Assembly: GCF_021184025.1 (NCBI RefSeq)
Contig: NZ_CP036537.1
Span: 2,914,001 to 2,978,000, forward strand
Direction: 5' to 3'
Source: Rhodopseudomonas boonkerdii
GTDB lineage: Bacteria > Pseudomonadota > Alphaproteobacteria > Rhizobiales > Xanthobacteraceae
DNA: 64,000 nucleotides
Part shown: positions 11,701 through 17,817 of the stretch, in pieces
How positions within the stretch are numbered: the stretch's first letter is position 1
How the letters are laid out: each line of letters begins with the position of its first letter
Made by a program: the position numbers and the translations under genes
Notes under the pieces: generated by a model
Database searches by the model: none
What the model was told of the DNA's origin: nothing
The model's input: only the letters and a program-made list of their open reading frames with translations

Positions 11701-13082
11701 ACCAGGGTGCATCGCATTCTAATCTTGTCCTGCAAGCCTATCAAACCGCAGTGGCGACCTATTCGCTAATTTATCCTAACCCGAACGACATCAATCTGAG
11801 ATATGCGATCGATTTCTCACCAACCGGCCTGACGTCGAACCAGCACGCAGTGGGCGACGCGATCAACGCGATTCAGACCGCACATGTGGCATCGTTCAAA
11901 TCCATCGCTGCGGCGATTTTCTACCAGCCGACCGTCGAACAGCTGGGTATCGTGTATAATTCGCTTTCGGGCGAAGGCGTTGCCGCCGTCGAACAGACCG
12001 CGATCTCCGGGAACGAGATGTTCCATACCTCGATCCTGAACCAGGCACGGTTCTGGCTCTTCGACAATGAACGGTATGACGCCAACAGCATCGCTTACTA
12101 TGACGGCGCCCCGCTGGGTTATGCAGCTGATCGCCGCAATACATTCCCGAGCTACACAAAGGCGGCGAATCCCGTAGCCCCGCCCTCGCACACCTGGCGG
12201 CTCTGGACCAATTTCAATGGCGGTAATTGGCGTTATTCCGGCAACCCGAATACCGGGTCAGCGGATAGCGCGTCCATCAGCAGCGGTGTGACCAGCGGCC
12301 TGGACTATCAGATCAACAGCAGCTGGATGATGGGTCTTGCCGTCGGATACGGAAAGGCATGGGTCAGGGTTTCGGATCGCGCGACGACGGCAACCGTGGA
12401 AGGGACGCACGTGGCAGCCTACACCGCGACGCGGGGCACGAATGCGTATGCCATAGCTTCGCTAGGGTTTGACTATTTCACCAATCGCGAGGACCGCAGT
12501 GCCGTCATCTCCGGCACTGTCTTGCCGCCCTTGTTCGGAACCCCGATCCCGTCGGTTGCCGGCTTCTCGGAGCGGCTGTCGGCGGATTTCAAGAGCTATT
12601 CCATCAGTGGCCTGTTCGAAACTGGATACAAATATCGGTTCGGCCCCTACAATGTGACGCCGCTGGCGGGTCTGAATTTCACGTCGCTCTGGATGAATGG
12701 CTTCACCGAAAGCAACAACGGCGCACCGAGTGTCATCGGGCTTTCCTTTGCCAATCGTAACGTCAGCGCCGTTCCCGCCTATCTCGGTGTGCAACTCGAC
12801 GGCAAGCAGGAATTCACCAATGGTGGCTCGCTTTATGGCTGGGTTCGCGCCGCATGGGTCCATGACTTCCTGCCCCATCGAACCGTCAACCCATCTTTCA
12901 TCTCGGCGCCGGGCTTCGGATTCGTGGTCGAAGGTGCCCAGGCTCCGAGCGATCTGGCGCGTATCAGTGCTGGTGGCAAGATTGGTCTGGATAGCAATGT
13001 TTCGGTGTCGTTTGACCTTCGTGCGGACCTGTATCGTACCCCCAGCTATTCTGGCTGGACCGGCGTTCATATTGCGTGGTGA
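2703..13082 (+). CDS. Giant Gly-rich repeat autotransporter (type Va secretion)
   Basis: A 3459-residue surface protein. A long N-terminal signal region (about 65 residues, hydrophobic part TASAAFALALVALFTT, cleavage near VHAQA) precedes a Gly/Asn/Ser-rich passenger. The passenger is about 43 copies of a roughly 62-residue unit carrying the motif SxGIxAQSxGGGGGNGG, as expected for a beta-solenoid. Residues about 2780-3150 are less repetitive. From about residue 3165 (TWRLWTNFNGGNWRYSG) to the terminal Trp (GVHIAW) is an autotransporter beta-barrel with typical alternating strands (LDYQINSSWMMGLAVGYG) and a C-terminal aromatic residue. It probably serves in adhesion, aggregation or biofilm; no catalytic triad or RGD-type motif was seen. 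The start is uncertain: ATG 2703, or GTG 2736, which has an AAGGGGCAGG upstream. Transcribed alone. Confidence 0.92.
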   Translation: MPGSRKGQVDIVRENTFHKRLARWAWNGTASLRYSSMGGDFAATTASAAFALALVALFTTSQTVHAQAIDQQNTGGTNSDATTINVPVGNLAVVPAPPGVSGVFLKATGGGGDGGTDGALGIGSTSGDGGGGGGNPGGGVFFSSTGTVTIQTSGASAYGISAISQGGGGGGGGDAYLAGSAGDGGNGGVGRTASVTNSGSGSISTNGNTAHGIYVLSVGGHGGTGGDVDVSLGGGGGTGGNGGSPGNVLVDNRLDITTNGAGSAGIWAQTIGGRGGDGGAAQACIFCSGGRGASAGVGGSVNVVNNSAIRTMLDNSFGIFAQSIGGYSGNGGGSYGLLSFAGDASSGGNGGTVDVRTDGGSIHTSGVGSTAIFAQSGGGGGGAGGTGAGLIGFGGGGGTAGTGEAVTVVNRATLTVDGNLSSGIFAQSYGGGGGTAGVGAGLVGIGGSGGGGGAGGDVRVENYAQINVGGSGALGSGSAAGIYAQSVGGGGGSGGLGAGLVGVGGSGGGAGNGGAVTVINGGDILHAVCANCVQAPTIFAQSVGGGGGDGGSSGGLIAVGGRGGAGGDGGKVAVTNNGNLTAYGDYSSGLFAQSVGGGGGNGGSSYGIGVFASVAVGGTGGAGGNGGQVCVNANAGCDGIDPALAAKTIMTQGFKSAGIFAQSVGGGGGNGGAAISVSAAIFGGASVGVGGDGSNGGIAKDVFVGSAGSISTAGAYSAGILAESVGGGGGSGGYAISVSAGPAYGALAFSLGGSGGAGNIAGNVTVDSRSNITTNGVFSAGIQASAIGGGGGDGGFSISTAAALAGLSLGIGGGSGGGADGGVVNVTSIGNITTGTQAGGGLASANSAGIFAQSIGGSGGTGGFAIAASGGVYGNVSVGVGGDGGKGGNGLAVTVHNNDNASTNNKVTTWGDLSDGIFAQSIGGSGGNGGFSVAAGGALYGSVNLSFGGAGNGGGNGGVVDVTSYGAIETHGAKANGIFAQSVGGGGGNGGFSAAAGGAQYGAVSLSLGGAGAQGGDGNNVTVRNNGAIQTGGLQSNGILAQSVGGGGGNGGLALGLGGSEYASLALAFGGTGANGGIGQAVRVDSAGAIATGSDQSNGILAQSIGGAGGNGGAAVAGTLTIDSGIGVSMAVGGKAGDGAKGGDVHVGTTADVTTAGLGSNGILAQSIGGSGGNGGLSGAISVSAAGGAAFTGSTGGNAGIGNTAGKVEVITNNNITTTGGSNANGIYAQSVGGGGGNGGFSLLLAASYDGTSGPTPKTVGGAGGVGGTGNVVNVQSTGTVETRGSVSNGIFAQSVGGGGGRGGFSIGASLSYGGATEVNSVGGAGGTGNTAAQVSVVAAASASSSIANTSVKTQGDGSVGILAQSIGGGGGQGGFSIAGSFNAGGNANANSVGGSGGTGGDSLNGCTAGGLNCQLGDAGYVAAVQVTNTGNIRTAGRNASGIQAQSIGGGGGDGGFSIGVSGTVSDSTAKLQTVGGSGGAAGKGSDVIVLNNAFANATNAITTAQDLSYGILAQSVGGGGGNGGFAISGSLSTGGGAEANATGGQGSGGGNAGRVTVTSGGGIFTGTPILAGSVVVGATGGQGSIGILAQSIGGGGGSGGFAGGLSLGIGGDAATNTTGGNGSVGGDGGIVTVNTLAGAVIQTFGDNATGILAQSVGGGGGNGGFSIGASFNNSDGKSAANTIGGRGGAGGAGLAVTVNNQASIQTFGLASDGIIAQSIGGGGGNGGFAISGSVSLGGDATNNTIGGSGGGGGNAGTVDVVNSGAIQVARAGTIGILAQSVGGGGGNGGFSGGVAFTNSGDAKNTVGGTGTGVGGLAGNADKVTVTNSGAITAGGDKGIGIMAQSVGGGGGNGGFAITAGGSTSAASVSDSVGGSGGAGGTGGQVVVVNNTGGTLTTNGAMAYGIVAQSVGGGGGNGGFSTNANFSLGGDATSKVGGGAGGGGGSSSTVNVDNYDVVHTKGVQSTGILAQSIGGGGGSGGFAGALTFSSGGSVNNQVGGGSGGTGSSADSVTVFNHAGAAIVTDLNNSVGILAQAIGGGGGSGAFTLSGAVTTNGDGYSQSVGGNGGAGGSAAFNAANVAILVSVQNDGIVTTKGRNSIGILAQSIGGGGGNAGVTVSGAYSSSGGASTTVGATGGGGGDAGAVKVINNGTINVQGANSIGIYAQSVGGGGGNAGFTGNLNFTDSTKKQETKVGSQLGAAGGNGGDVTVISTGSINTTGTNSIAVFAQSIGGGGGNNALAIDAQTGSVSTSSIDIGSFFTSAPSGSKGNVIVDLSGGTVSSSGDLAYGILAQAIGAGGGNGAVVVPDPLTVGAGGLTIGLGSLGAIGDGSPLTATNANAITTTGVGAAGYIGQSIGGGGGMGSATGDLTFTATGPLTLTLGGSAGSGSGGTTRVTNTAASITTGNGPAIASGDGAVALIAQSIGGGGGGSIGAFGVVTGTAGPVQITLGGAETGTNNGGELALKSGNLITTYGRFAAGLVGQTIGGGGGYGSVTAAEGISAAGVQFQLGSTGGTGGAADPSQLSNVVIGAGTITTNGKISDGVVAQAIGGGGGLAGFVSDGGQLPPLASSTLGALAGGGDGATINVSNASAIVTKASGSIGAIVQSIGGGGGTAQAYGVSNSAAAVTLGAAAGAGGAAGSVNFQTSGGVTTNGVNAHGIVAQSIGGGGGLFQAFDNAGNAVVPTVVGSPASSGNGGAVNVKVDAGADIRTTGDGAYGIIAQSIGGGGGLVGGGAFVNTLGQAGPFAGSAGGAGVAGTVAVNVQSNVVVTGTGSTAIYGQSTGAAGGGANIDVTLGNATLGTNQLVIGGANGATTTNAVRFAGGAANTLTTYASLATMAGINGTAVTGGIGNEAITSYGHIVGSIDLGSGTNTLNNKAYNNNPSLFAGVFDAGPTINLNGPAAGNVMTNDGLFSPGALSRVMTTNLNGNFVQSASGSCGTFGQATSTCGYYAVDLDLKSLTADRLNVTGTANVSGAVVVNIGNPADATPGTATATIISANQGASHSNLVLQAYQTAVATYSLIYPNPNDINLRYAIDFSPTGLTSNQHAVGDAINAIQTAHVASFKSIAAAIFYQPTVEQLGIVYNSLSGEGVAAVEQTAISGNEMFHTSILNQARFWLFDNERYDANSIAYYDGAPLGYAADRRNTFPSYTKAANPVAPPSHTWRLWTNFNGGNWRYSGNPNTGSADSASISSGVTSGLDYQINSSWMMGLAVGYGKAWVRVSDRATTATVEGTHVAAYTATRGTNAYAIASLGFDYFTNREDRSAVISGTVLPPLFGTPIPSVAGFSERLSADFKSYSISGLFETGYKYRFGPYNVTPLAGLNFTSLWMNGFTESNNGAPSVIGLSFANRNVSAVPAYLGVQLDGKQEFTNGGSLYGWVRAAWVHDFLPHRTVNPSFISAPGFGFVVEGAQAPSDLARISAGGKIGLDSNVSVSFDLRADLYRTPSYSGWTGVHIAW
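3160..11070 (+). repeat. About 43 tandem Gly-rich passenger repeats
   Basis: In-frame repeat units of about 55-75 codons, each ending in a form of GIxAQS(I/V)GGGGGxGG. The DNA core is typically a GCGCAATCG-type segment followed by GGCGGCGGCGGCGGCAATGGC. Copies in the middle (about 5.6-8.7 kb) are the most alike; copies at both ends are more diverged (for example GYIGQSIGGGGGMGS and AIYGQSTGAAGGG near the 3' end). The near-identical GC-rich cores are prone to slippage and recombination, so copy number may vary between strains and may be miscounted in assemblies. Confidence 0.9.
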
Positions 13083-13127
13083 TAGCTAGTTACTTCGCAG
13101 TCTGGACCGGATGGCGGGAAGGGGCGA

Positions 13128-13610
13128 TGCGTGGCTGCAGATATTGCAGTGCGGCTCAATCGCACGCTGGTTGGCGCACTAACCCGGCATGTCGGCAGAT
13201 TCAGACACGCCGTCGGCAGCAAGGCACTCGGGATGGATCCCGAAGCAATCCATAGTACGCACGATCATCGTGGGTGCAGCACCGACCTCGGCCATTCGAA
13301 TGGCGTGTGTCGCCTCGAGGTTCACGATGCTCGCAGCCTTCAAGTCGATCAGGTAGAGTCGTCGGCGTAGGCAAAGAAGGTGCGGCCTTTCTGAGCCCGG
13401 TCGGATCGAGAAACGAACTTCGTCACCGTCTCGCTCGCCGCCCGCCCCGGGCCACTTCGCCGGTGCGTCAACGTACTCGCGGACCGACCGTCGCGTCCGA
13501 GCGAGCGCCTCCCGATCATGGTCGTCGGTCCCCGCAGCGAAGTGCTGCTCGTTAGCATTGGCAGCGATCAGGCAAGAATCGACGGCGAAGGTCGCGCAAT
13601 CGGTTCGTTC
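13128..13610 (-). pseudogene. IS1182-like transposase remnant
   Basis: Read on the minus strand from about 13610 downward, three frames give pieces in the right order for a DDE transposase of the IS1182 type: ATFAVDSCLIAANANEQ, then VTKFVSRSDRAQKGRTFFAYAD, then LIDLKAASIVNLEATHAIRMAEV, MIVRTMDCFGIHPE and finally a diverged AIEPHC. At least two frameshifts and one in-frame stop (after SADMPG) break it, and both ends are missing. No terminal inverted repeats were found. It lies 24 bp from a tRNA-Glu gene. This is an old, inactive insertion-sequence fragment; the family is recognised from motif order, not from a search. Confidence 0.7.
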
Positions 13611-13633
13611 TTTTGTTCGGAATGGTCACCAAA

Positions 13634-13708
13634 TGGCGCTCCCTAGCGGAATCGAACCGCTCTCTCCACCGTGAAAGGGTGGCGTCCTAACCGATAGACG
13701 AAGGGAGC
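13634..13708 (-). tRNA. tRNA-Glu (anticodon TTC)
   Basis: The minus strand folds as a cloverleaf: acceptor GCTCCCT pairs with AGGGAGC, the anticodon stem CCACC/GGTGG holds loop CTTTCAC (anticodon TTC), and the T arm has GGTTCGATTCC. Discriminator G is followed by an encoded CCA at 13634-13636. Confidence 0.96.
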
Positions 13709-14028
13709 AAAAACGTCGGAATCGCCAGAATCCGCATTCGGACGAGGCGACCGGCATTTCGCACGGTTAGTAAAATGGCTGAAACATCAGTGCTTTATGA
13801 CCGGTTCGCCAGATTCTGCGCCGGTCGGAAACAAATCAGTCCGGCGTCAGTGGGCGAACGTATAGTGGCCTTTGACGGGGTCGGCAAGTCATCTGATACG
13901 GCAATTTGCAAGATCGTCATTTTTGGGGATATCGGCTTCGGCGGCACTGAGATTGCAAAGTTGAAGGTGGGTCGCAACGCTTCCTCAAGCCTGTTGCTCT
14001 ACTGTCAGGCGGGGGCGCGGAGATCACA
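13709..14028. other. Intergenic stretch without a convincing gene
   Basis: Holds an 87-codon open frame (13775-14038) that lacks a ribosome site, has no recognisable domain and overlaps the PilZ gene start. I treat it as non-coding. It is probably upstream sequence for the PilZ gene. Confidence 0.5.
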
Positions 14029-14283
14029 ATGGCAGTGACGAAAAAGCGCGATGTCCGGCGGTCGGTTCATCAGGCCGGCTGGATCACGCTGGATGGCGGC
14101 TTCGCCGCGCGTCCGTGCAACGTTCTGGACCTGTCGTCCAGTGGAGCGAAGCTGGTCGTGGAAGATCCGACCGCGATCGGCCACAAGATGCGGCTGGCCT
14201 TTTCACGCGATGCCCGCACCGGGCGCAATTGCGAAGTGGTGTGGCGGCGCGGCAAGATCTTCGGGGTCCGCTTCCTCGGTTAA
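14029..14283 (+). CDS. PilZ-domain protein (putative c-di-GMP binding)
   Basis: An 84-residue protein that is a single PilZ domain. The c-di-GMP-binding RxxxR box is KRDVRRSVHQ at residues 6-15 and the DxSxxG box is DLSSSGAK at about 37-44, followed by the barrel ending VVWRRGKIFGVRFLG. Stand-alone PilZ proteins act as cytoplasmic c-di-GMP effectors for motility, polysaccharide or adhesion. A small membrane-protein gene starts 6 bp downstream on the same strand. The target is unknown, though this genome region is rich in adhesins. Confidence 0.87.
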   Translation: MAVTKKRDVRRSVHQAGWITLDGGFAARPCNVLDLSSSGAKLVVEDPTAIGHKMRLAFSRDARTGRNCEVVWRRGKIFGVRFLG

Positions 14284-14288
14284 CTGCC

Positions 14289-14441
14289 ATGCATCTGGAA
14301 ATCATCGTCCCACTGCTGATGGGGTGCGCGCTGCTCTGGTGGATCGGCCGGGGCATGGGTTGGACCACGCGTCTGATGGTGATCGCCATCACGCTGGTCG
14401 TTATCGTCGGAATTCTGCTGGTCGAGCGTGCGATCCGATAA
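14289..14441 (+). CDS. Small membrane protein, 50 residues
   Basis: Starts at the ATG 6 bp after the PilZ stop. The product is almost entirely hydrophobic: IIVPLLMGCALLWWIGRGMGW followed by MVIAITLVVIVGILLVERAIR, giving two likely transmembrane helices joined by a short turn. No family is recognised. Tight spacing suggests co-transcription with the PilZ gene. It ends 5 bp before the convergent GST gene. Confidence 0.6.
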   Translation: MHLEIIVPLLMGCALLWWIGRGMGWTTRLMVIAITLVVIVGILLVERAIR

Positions 14442-14446
14442 GCGTA

Positions 14447-15094
14447 TCAGCTCAGCGGCGGGGAAACCCAGGTGATGAAACCTGGACGCTGCGAGACGGT
14501 GCCGTACCAGCGTTGGAGATGTGCGAGGTCAGGACGCGCAACGCCTTCGACACCGAACCAGCGTCGTGCATAACAGCCGATGACGAGATCGGCGAGGCTG
14601 AAAGCATCACCTTCGAGATAATCGCGTCCGACGAGTTGGGCGTCGATCATCGCCCAGAGCTTGCCGTTCTCGTCGGCTGTCTTCTGCAGCGCCGCCATGT
14701 CGCGCTGCGCCGGCGGCGTGCGTACGAGACCCCAGAACAACGGTCGCTCGGCCGGCTGCAGGGTACTCAATACCCAATCGAGCCAACGCTCGATACCGGC
14801 GCGAATCCTCGGATTGGCCGGATAGAGCTTTGCATCTCTGTCGAAAGTGAGGGCGAGATAACGGACGATGGCATTGGACTCCCACAGCGCGAAATCATCG
14901 TGCCGGAGCGTTGGCACGCGTCCATTCGGGTTCATCGCCAGATAGTCGGCCTCGGTGTTGCGGCCATATTGCATGCCGGCGTCGATGCGCTCGAAAGCAA
15001 GATCGAGTTCGTGAAAGCACCACAGAACCTTCTGCACATTGACGGAGTTGGCACGACCCCAGAGCTGCAATGACGGGGAGGGTAAGCGGGACAC
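14447..15094 (-). CDS. Glutathione S-transferase family protein
   Basis: A cytoplasmic enzyme of 215 residues with the two-domain GST layout. The thioredoxin-like N-domain has LQLWGRANSVNVQKVLWCF at the glutathione end, the cis-proline NPNGRVPTL near residue 58 and the gamma-glutamyl-binding LWESNAIVRYLA near residue 70. The helical C-domain follows, with the common DAFSLADLVIGCYARRW motif. It would conjugate or reduce electrophiles with glutathione. It carries the Ser-type active-site region (RANSVNV) rather than a Tyr. A glyoxalase I gene, also glutathione dependent, lies nearby on the same strand. Confidence 0.9.
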   Translation of the reverse strand: MSRLPSPSLQLWGRANSVNVQKVLWCFHELDLAFERIDAGMQYGRNTEADYLAMNPNGRVPTLRHDDFALWESNAIVRYLALTFDRDAKLYPANPRIRAGIERWLDWVLSTLQPAERPLFWGLVRTPPAQRDMAALQKTADENGKLWAMIDAQLVGRDYLEGDAFSLADLVIGCYARRWFGVEGVARPDLAHLQRWYGTVSQRPGFITWVSPPLS

Positions 15095-15194
15095 GGTGCG
15101 TTTCCTTGCGATTTCGTGCGCGGATGTAACCGGTGTTCCCGTGCGCTCGCAAGCGCGGCCTGCTCGCGGCTGGTATGAAAGATCGGAGGAATCA

Positions 15195-15222
15195 AACGGG
15201 CTCCGCGCTTGCGGAGCCCGTT
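15195..15222. terminator. Perfect 12-bp hairpin, bidirectional terminator candidate
   Basis: AACGGGCTCCGC pairs fully with GCGGAGCCCGTT around a GCTT loop. It lies downstream of the 26-residue gene (minus strand) and upstream of the GST gene. T-runs on either side are weak (TTTGATTCC on the minus strand). Confidence 0.65.
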
Positions 15223-15259
15223 CCGTCTTCAGTTGTTTTAATTCCGAGAATGGCAGGTC

Positions 15260-15340
15260 TTACCGGCCGAAGAACAACCACAACAAGATAATCACCGGAA
15301 TCGGTACACCCAGAATCCAAAGCAGAAGTCCTCGTGCCAT
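15260..15340 (-). CDS. 26-residue hydrophobic small protein
   Basis: An ATG at 15340 preceded by a strong GGAGG (minus strand, GGAGGCTGAGC-ATG) opens a frame of 26 codons: MARGLLLWILGVPIPVIILL and then WLFFGR. It is a single membrane-spanning segment with a Pro-x-Pro kink. The strong ribosome site, the ideal terminator hairpin 38 bp downstream and the membrane composition support a real gene. I recall similar tiny proteins annotated in Bradyrhizobium relatives, but this is from memory. Function unknown. Confidence 0.68.
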   Translation of the reverse strand: MARGLLLWILGVPIPVIILLWLFFGR

Positions 15341-15431
15341 TGCTCAGCCTCCGTTCAATTCAATCTCACATCCACAACGTCAGCGATGATGCAGAGTTCC
15401 GGCGTTGCTAAGCGGATCGCGTGTTAATCGA

Positions 15432-15881
15432 TCACCAGTGGCCGATATTCGGCATCGAACTCCATGGCTCCTGGGGCGGCAGCGCGGCACCCTTCTGAAG
15501 AATTTCGATGGAGTGCAGATCGGGTGAGCGAACGAAGGCCATCTGACCGTCGCGCGGCGGACGATTGATGGTGATGCCGAGCTTCATCAGGCGATCGCAG
15601 GTGGCATAGATGTCATCCACTTCATAAGCGAGATGGCCAAAATAGCGATCTTCGCCGTAAGCTTCTTCGTCCCAATTGTAGGTAAGCTCGACCAGCGGAG
15701 CGCCGCGGCCGGTCTGGCCAGACAGTGCTGGCACATCCTCGTCGGCTGCAAGGAAAACCAGCGTGAATTTGGCCTTGTCGTTGTCGACGCGGCGAACCTC
15801 CTTGAGGCCGAGCGCATCGGCATAGAATTTAAGGGCGACATCGAGATTGCGGACTCGAAGCATGGTGTGCAGAAAGCGCAT
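15432..15881 (-). CDS. gloA: Lactoylglutathione lyase (glyoxalase I)
   Basis: A 149-residue cytoplasmic metalloenzyme that isomerises the methylglyoxal-glutathione hemithioacetal to S-lactoylglutathione. It has the paired beta-alpha-beta-beta-beta modules of glyoxalase I. The four expected metal ligands are visible: His5 (MRFLHTMLRV), Glu65 (LVELTYNW), His83 (YFGHLAYEV) and Glu126 (HSIEILQK). Its length is close to other bacterial enzymes, with a short C-terminal extension ending SSMPNIGHW. It lies near a glutathione transferase, in keeping with a small detoxification group. Confidence 0.93.
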   Translation of the reverse strand: MRFLHTMLRVRNLDVALKFYADALGLKEVRRVDNDKAKFTLVFLAADEDVPALSGQTGRGAPLVELTYNWDEEAYGEDRYFGHLAYEVDDIYATCDRLMKLGITINRPPRDGQMAFVRSPDLHSIEILQKGAALPPQEPWSSMPNIGHW

Positions 15882-15968
15882 GGGACGATCTCCATGGGGA
15901 AGGCAGGTGCGAAGCCGACCGGCTACGGTGGCATCCCCATAGCAGTTTAATGCGGTGAGCGGCAGTGG

Positions 15969-16187
15969 TCAGGCAATGACATCGACGATGGCAGGGGGGG
16001 CGATTTCACGTTTGTGCCAGACGATGAAATCCTTGCGCGGGCTGTGCCACATATACTCGTCGCCCCTCGCTGTGAGGTGAGACAGCGCCGTCGAATGAGC
16101 TTGGTCCTCACTTGCAGCCTCGACGATCACCTCGGTCGATTCCTCGACGGAGCGTACAACCACCACACTGTAGAATCTTCTAATCAT
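15969..16187 (-). CDS. Small hypothetical protein, DpnD/PcfM-like
   Basis: A 72-residue frame starting at ATG 16187 (MIRRFYSVVVVRSVEEST). The longer frame to 16238 adds 17 residues of unconvincing composition. The pattern RFYSVVVVRSVEESTEVIVEAASEDQA recalls small beta-alpha proteins of the DpnD/PcfM-like type, in which a strand pair is followed by an EAxSEEEA helix. That match is weak and made by eye. No neighbours form an operon with it. Confidence 0.5.
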   Translation of the reverse strand: MIRRFYSVVVVRSVEESTEVIVEAASEDQAHSTALSHLTARGDEYMWHSPRKDFIVWHKREIAPPAIVDVIA

Positions 16188-16434
16188 GGCGGGACAACCG
16201 GCGATGTCGCGAGGCGTTCCAGTTATGCGCGCATTCATGCTGCGGCTCGCTGAAAGTGTAGTAAGGCGATCCAGCGGTCGTTCGGAAGGTTGCTTGAACG
16301 ATCGATGTTAAGACCCGGGAATGGCTTCGGTAGAATGCGATGGAGCGAAAATCGGTGTCAGTTACGTTAAGAATGAAGTGTCGTTGCGGATAAGAAGGTG
16401 TCGGTTATGAATGGTCCAAGGCGAGGATCAAATC

Positions 16435-16620
16435 ATGTCCGCTTGTTTTCACAGTGCCGACAAGCCTACCTACCGGCGCGTTATGCTGGTCGGATTTATG
16501 TGTTGCGCCCTGTTTGTCGCAATCAGCTTTCTCTCCCGACAGGAGGCCCAGACTGACTATGTGCTGGTGAAAGCTGACAAGTTGGTTCGCACCGCGGGGC
16601 AGCATGTGAAAGCCAACTGA
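16435..16620 (+). CDS. Small membrane-anchored hypothetical protein
   Basis: A 61-residue frame from ATG 16435 with GGCGAGG upstream; a longer frame from 16411 is possible. One transmembrane helix (VMLVGFMCCALFVAISFL, residues about 17-34) is followed by a short polar tail, consistent with a single-pass inner-membrane protein. No family recognised. It stands alone between two genes of opposite strand. Confidence 0.5.
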   Translation: MSACFHSADKPTYRRVMLVGFMCCALFVAISFLSRQEAQTDYVLVKADKLVRTAGQHVKAN

Positions 16621-16659
16621 CGGCGCGGCTTCGGACGTCGGTTCCATCAAGGTTGTCGC

Positions 16660-16842
16660 TCAGATTTCGAGATCGAGTGCAACCGTGCGTTCTGTGGGTA
16701 GCTCGCCATCGCGCGATGGCGCCTGGTATGCCTTGCGCGCCTGCAACTGGTCCCACGCGCCTTTGCTCAGACGCAGTTCTCCGTAAGGCGGCGGGTTGGG
16801 CTGCAGGTTGACGGTCGGCACGGAAAGGGCGCGTATGGTCAT
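16660..16842 (-). CDS. Hypothetical protein, 60 residues
   Basis: An open frame of 60 codons (MTIRALSVPTVNLQPNPPPY...). It is polar and has no signal peptide, membrane segment or known motif. The ribosome site is weak. It could be real, since it fits the gap between its neighbours without overlap, but nothing beyond that supports it. Confidence 0.35.
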   Translation of the reverse strand: MTIRALSVPTVNLQPNPPPYGELRLSKGAWDQLQARKAYQAPSRDGELPTERTVALDLEI

Positions 16843-16963
16843 GAGTGATCAACGCGAAAAGACATGACCTGTTCGGCAGCGCCGCCAATCGTGGTTAACT
16901 GTTTCCTGACATACACGCGTGGTTGGGAACAGGGCCAGCGCCCCGAAGAGCGCTGTTGGGCGT

Positions 16964-17329
16964 TCAGATCCCAAAAGGCACGCCATAATAATCATTGATC
17001 GATCGCGTCCGCGAGGCATCGGACCAATTCCAGTCTTTCTCATCCCCGTATCTGGGAGCGCGCTCCAGCTGCTGCTGTGTAATGCCCGTCCGATAGCCGC
17101 CGAGGTCGATATCGTATTTAAGCGATTGCCAGGGCAGCGGATAGTGATCGTCGCCAATACCCATGAAGCCGCCGAAGGACAGGACAGCATAGGAAACGCG
17201 ACCGCTTTTCTTATCGATCATCACCCTTTCAATCGAGCCGATCTTCCGGTCTTCGGCGCCGAATACGGCAGTGCCTTCGACCTTGTCGCTGCCGATGAGA
17301 TTGCCTTGCTCGCTTGCTTCCAATGCCAT
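16964..17329 (-). CDS. PRC-barrel domain protein
   Basis: A 121-residue protein starting at ATG 17329, which has a strong GGAGAGGG ribosome site; the frame to 17362 adds 11 residues without one. Residues about 8-80 are a PRC-barrel: NLIGSDKVEGTAVFGAEDRKIGSIERV, then KKSGRVSYAVLSFGGFMGIGDDHYPLPW. This fold occurs in RNA-maturation and photosynthetic reaction-centre proteins, and small stand-alone versions are common in Rhizobiales with an undefined, often stress-linked role. The C-terminal tail ends DYYGVPFGI. Confidence 0.85.
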   Translation of the reverse strand: MALEASEQGNLIGSDKVEGTAVFGAEDRKIGSIERVMIDKKSGRVSYAVLSFGGFMGIGDDHYPLPWQSLKYDIDLGGYRTGITQQQLERAPRYGDEKDWNWSDASRTRSINDYYGVPFGI

Positions 17330-17387
17330 GGTCCCTCTCCGTGTTGGTTGTCGAGCCAACATGCGATCCTTCGAAACGTTCCCAAGA

Positions 17388-17633
17388 TCAGCGGCGCGCG
17401 ACGAGACGGAGCCGAGGTTTCAGCGACGCGCTCAGCTCTTCATTGAGCTTCTGCACACGCGGATCGCGCGAGCGAGCGGCGCAGGCCGCAAACTGATTGA
17501 CGGAGCGTATGAGGGCCGTGCGTTCTTCGCACGTGCGCGTCACGTCTGGATCCGAGAGACGCAGAACCACGCCTCCAAGACCGACCAGCAATTCGTCGAG
17601 CGCCTTATCGATCCTGGCGATCTGTTCCATCAT
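17388..17633 (-). CDS. Hypothetical protein, 81 residues
   Basis: Starts at ATG 17633 behind GGAGCAACGCCG; the frame continues upstream to 17684. The product is helical (MMEQIARIDKALDELLVGLGGVVLRL...). It contains two Cys and is basic at the C-terminus (SASLKPRLRLVARR). No domain recognised. It lies 58 bp upstream of the PRC-barrel gene on the same strand, so the two may be co-transcribed. Confidence 0.5.
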   Translation of the reverse strand: MMEQIARIDKALDELLVGLGGVVLRLSDPDVTRTCEERTALIRSVNQFAACAARSRDPRVQKLNEELSASLKPRLRLVARR

Positions 17634-17817
17634 CGGCGTTGCTCCATTGTTCGATGCTGCGCATCGATGACGGTGCGCCATCATCGACGATGTGACTGAA
17701 GGGGAAGCGTCGGCATGAGGGACCGTTCCGAATAGCGGTAGCCTATGGTGAATGGTGGATTAAACGCATCGGCGCGTCATTGACGTGGGATCGAGCTGCG
17801 GCTTGCTGCACGCGGAC

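Noticed and set aside
13775-14038. 87-codon frame upstream of the PilZ gene
   Set aside because: No ribosome site, no domain, and it overlaps the PilZ start. Kept as intergenic.
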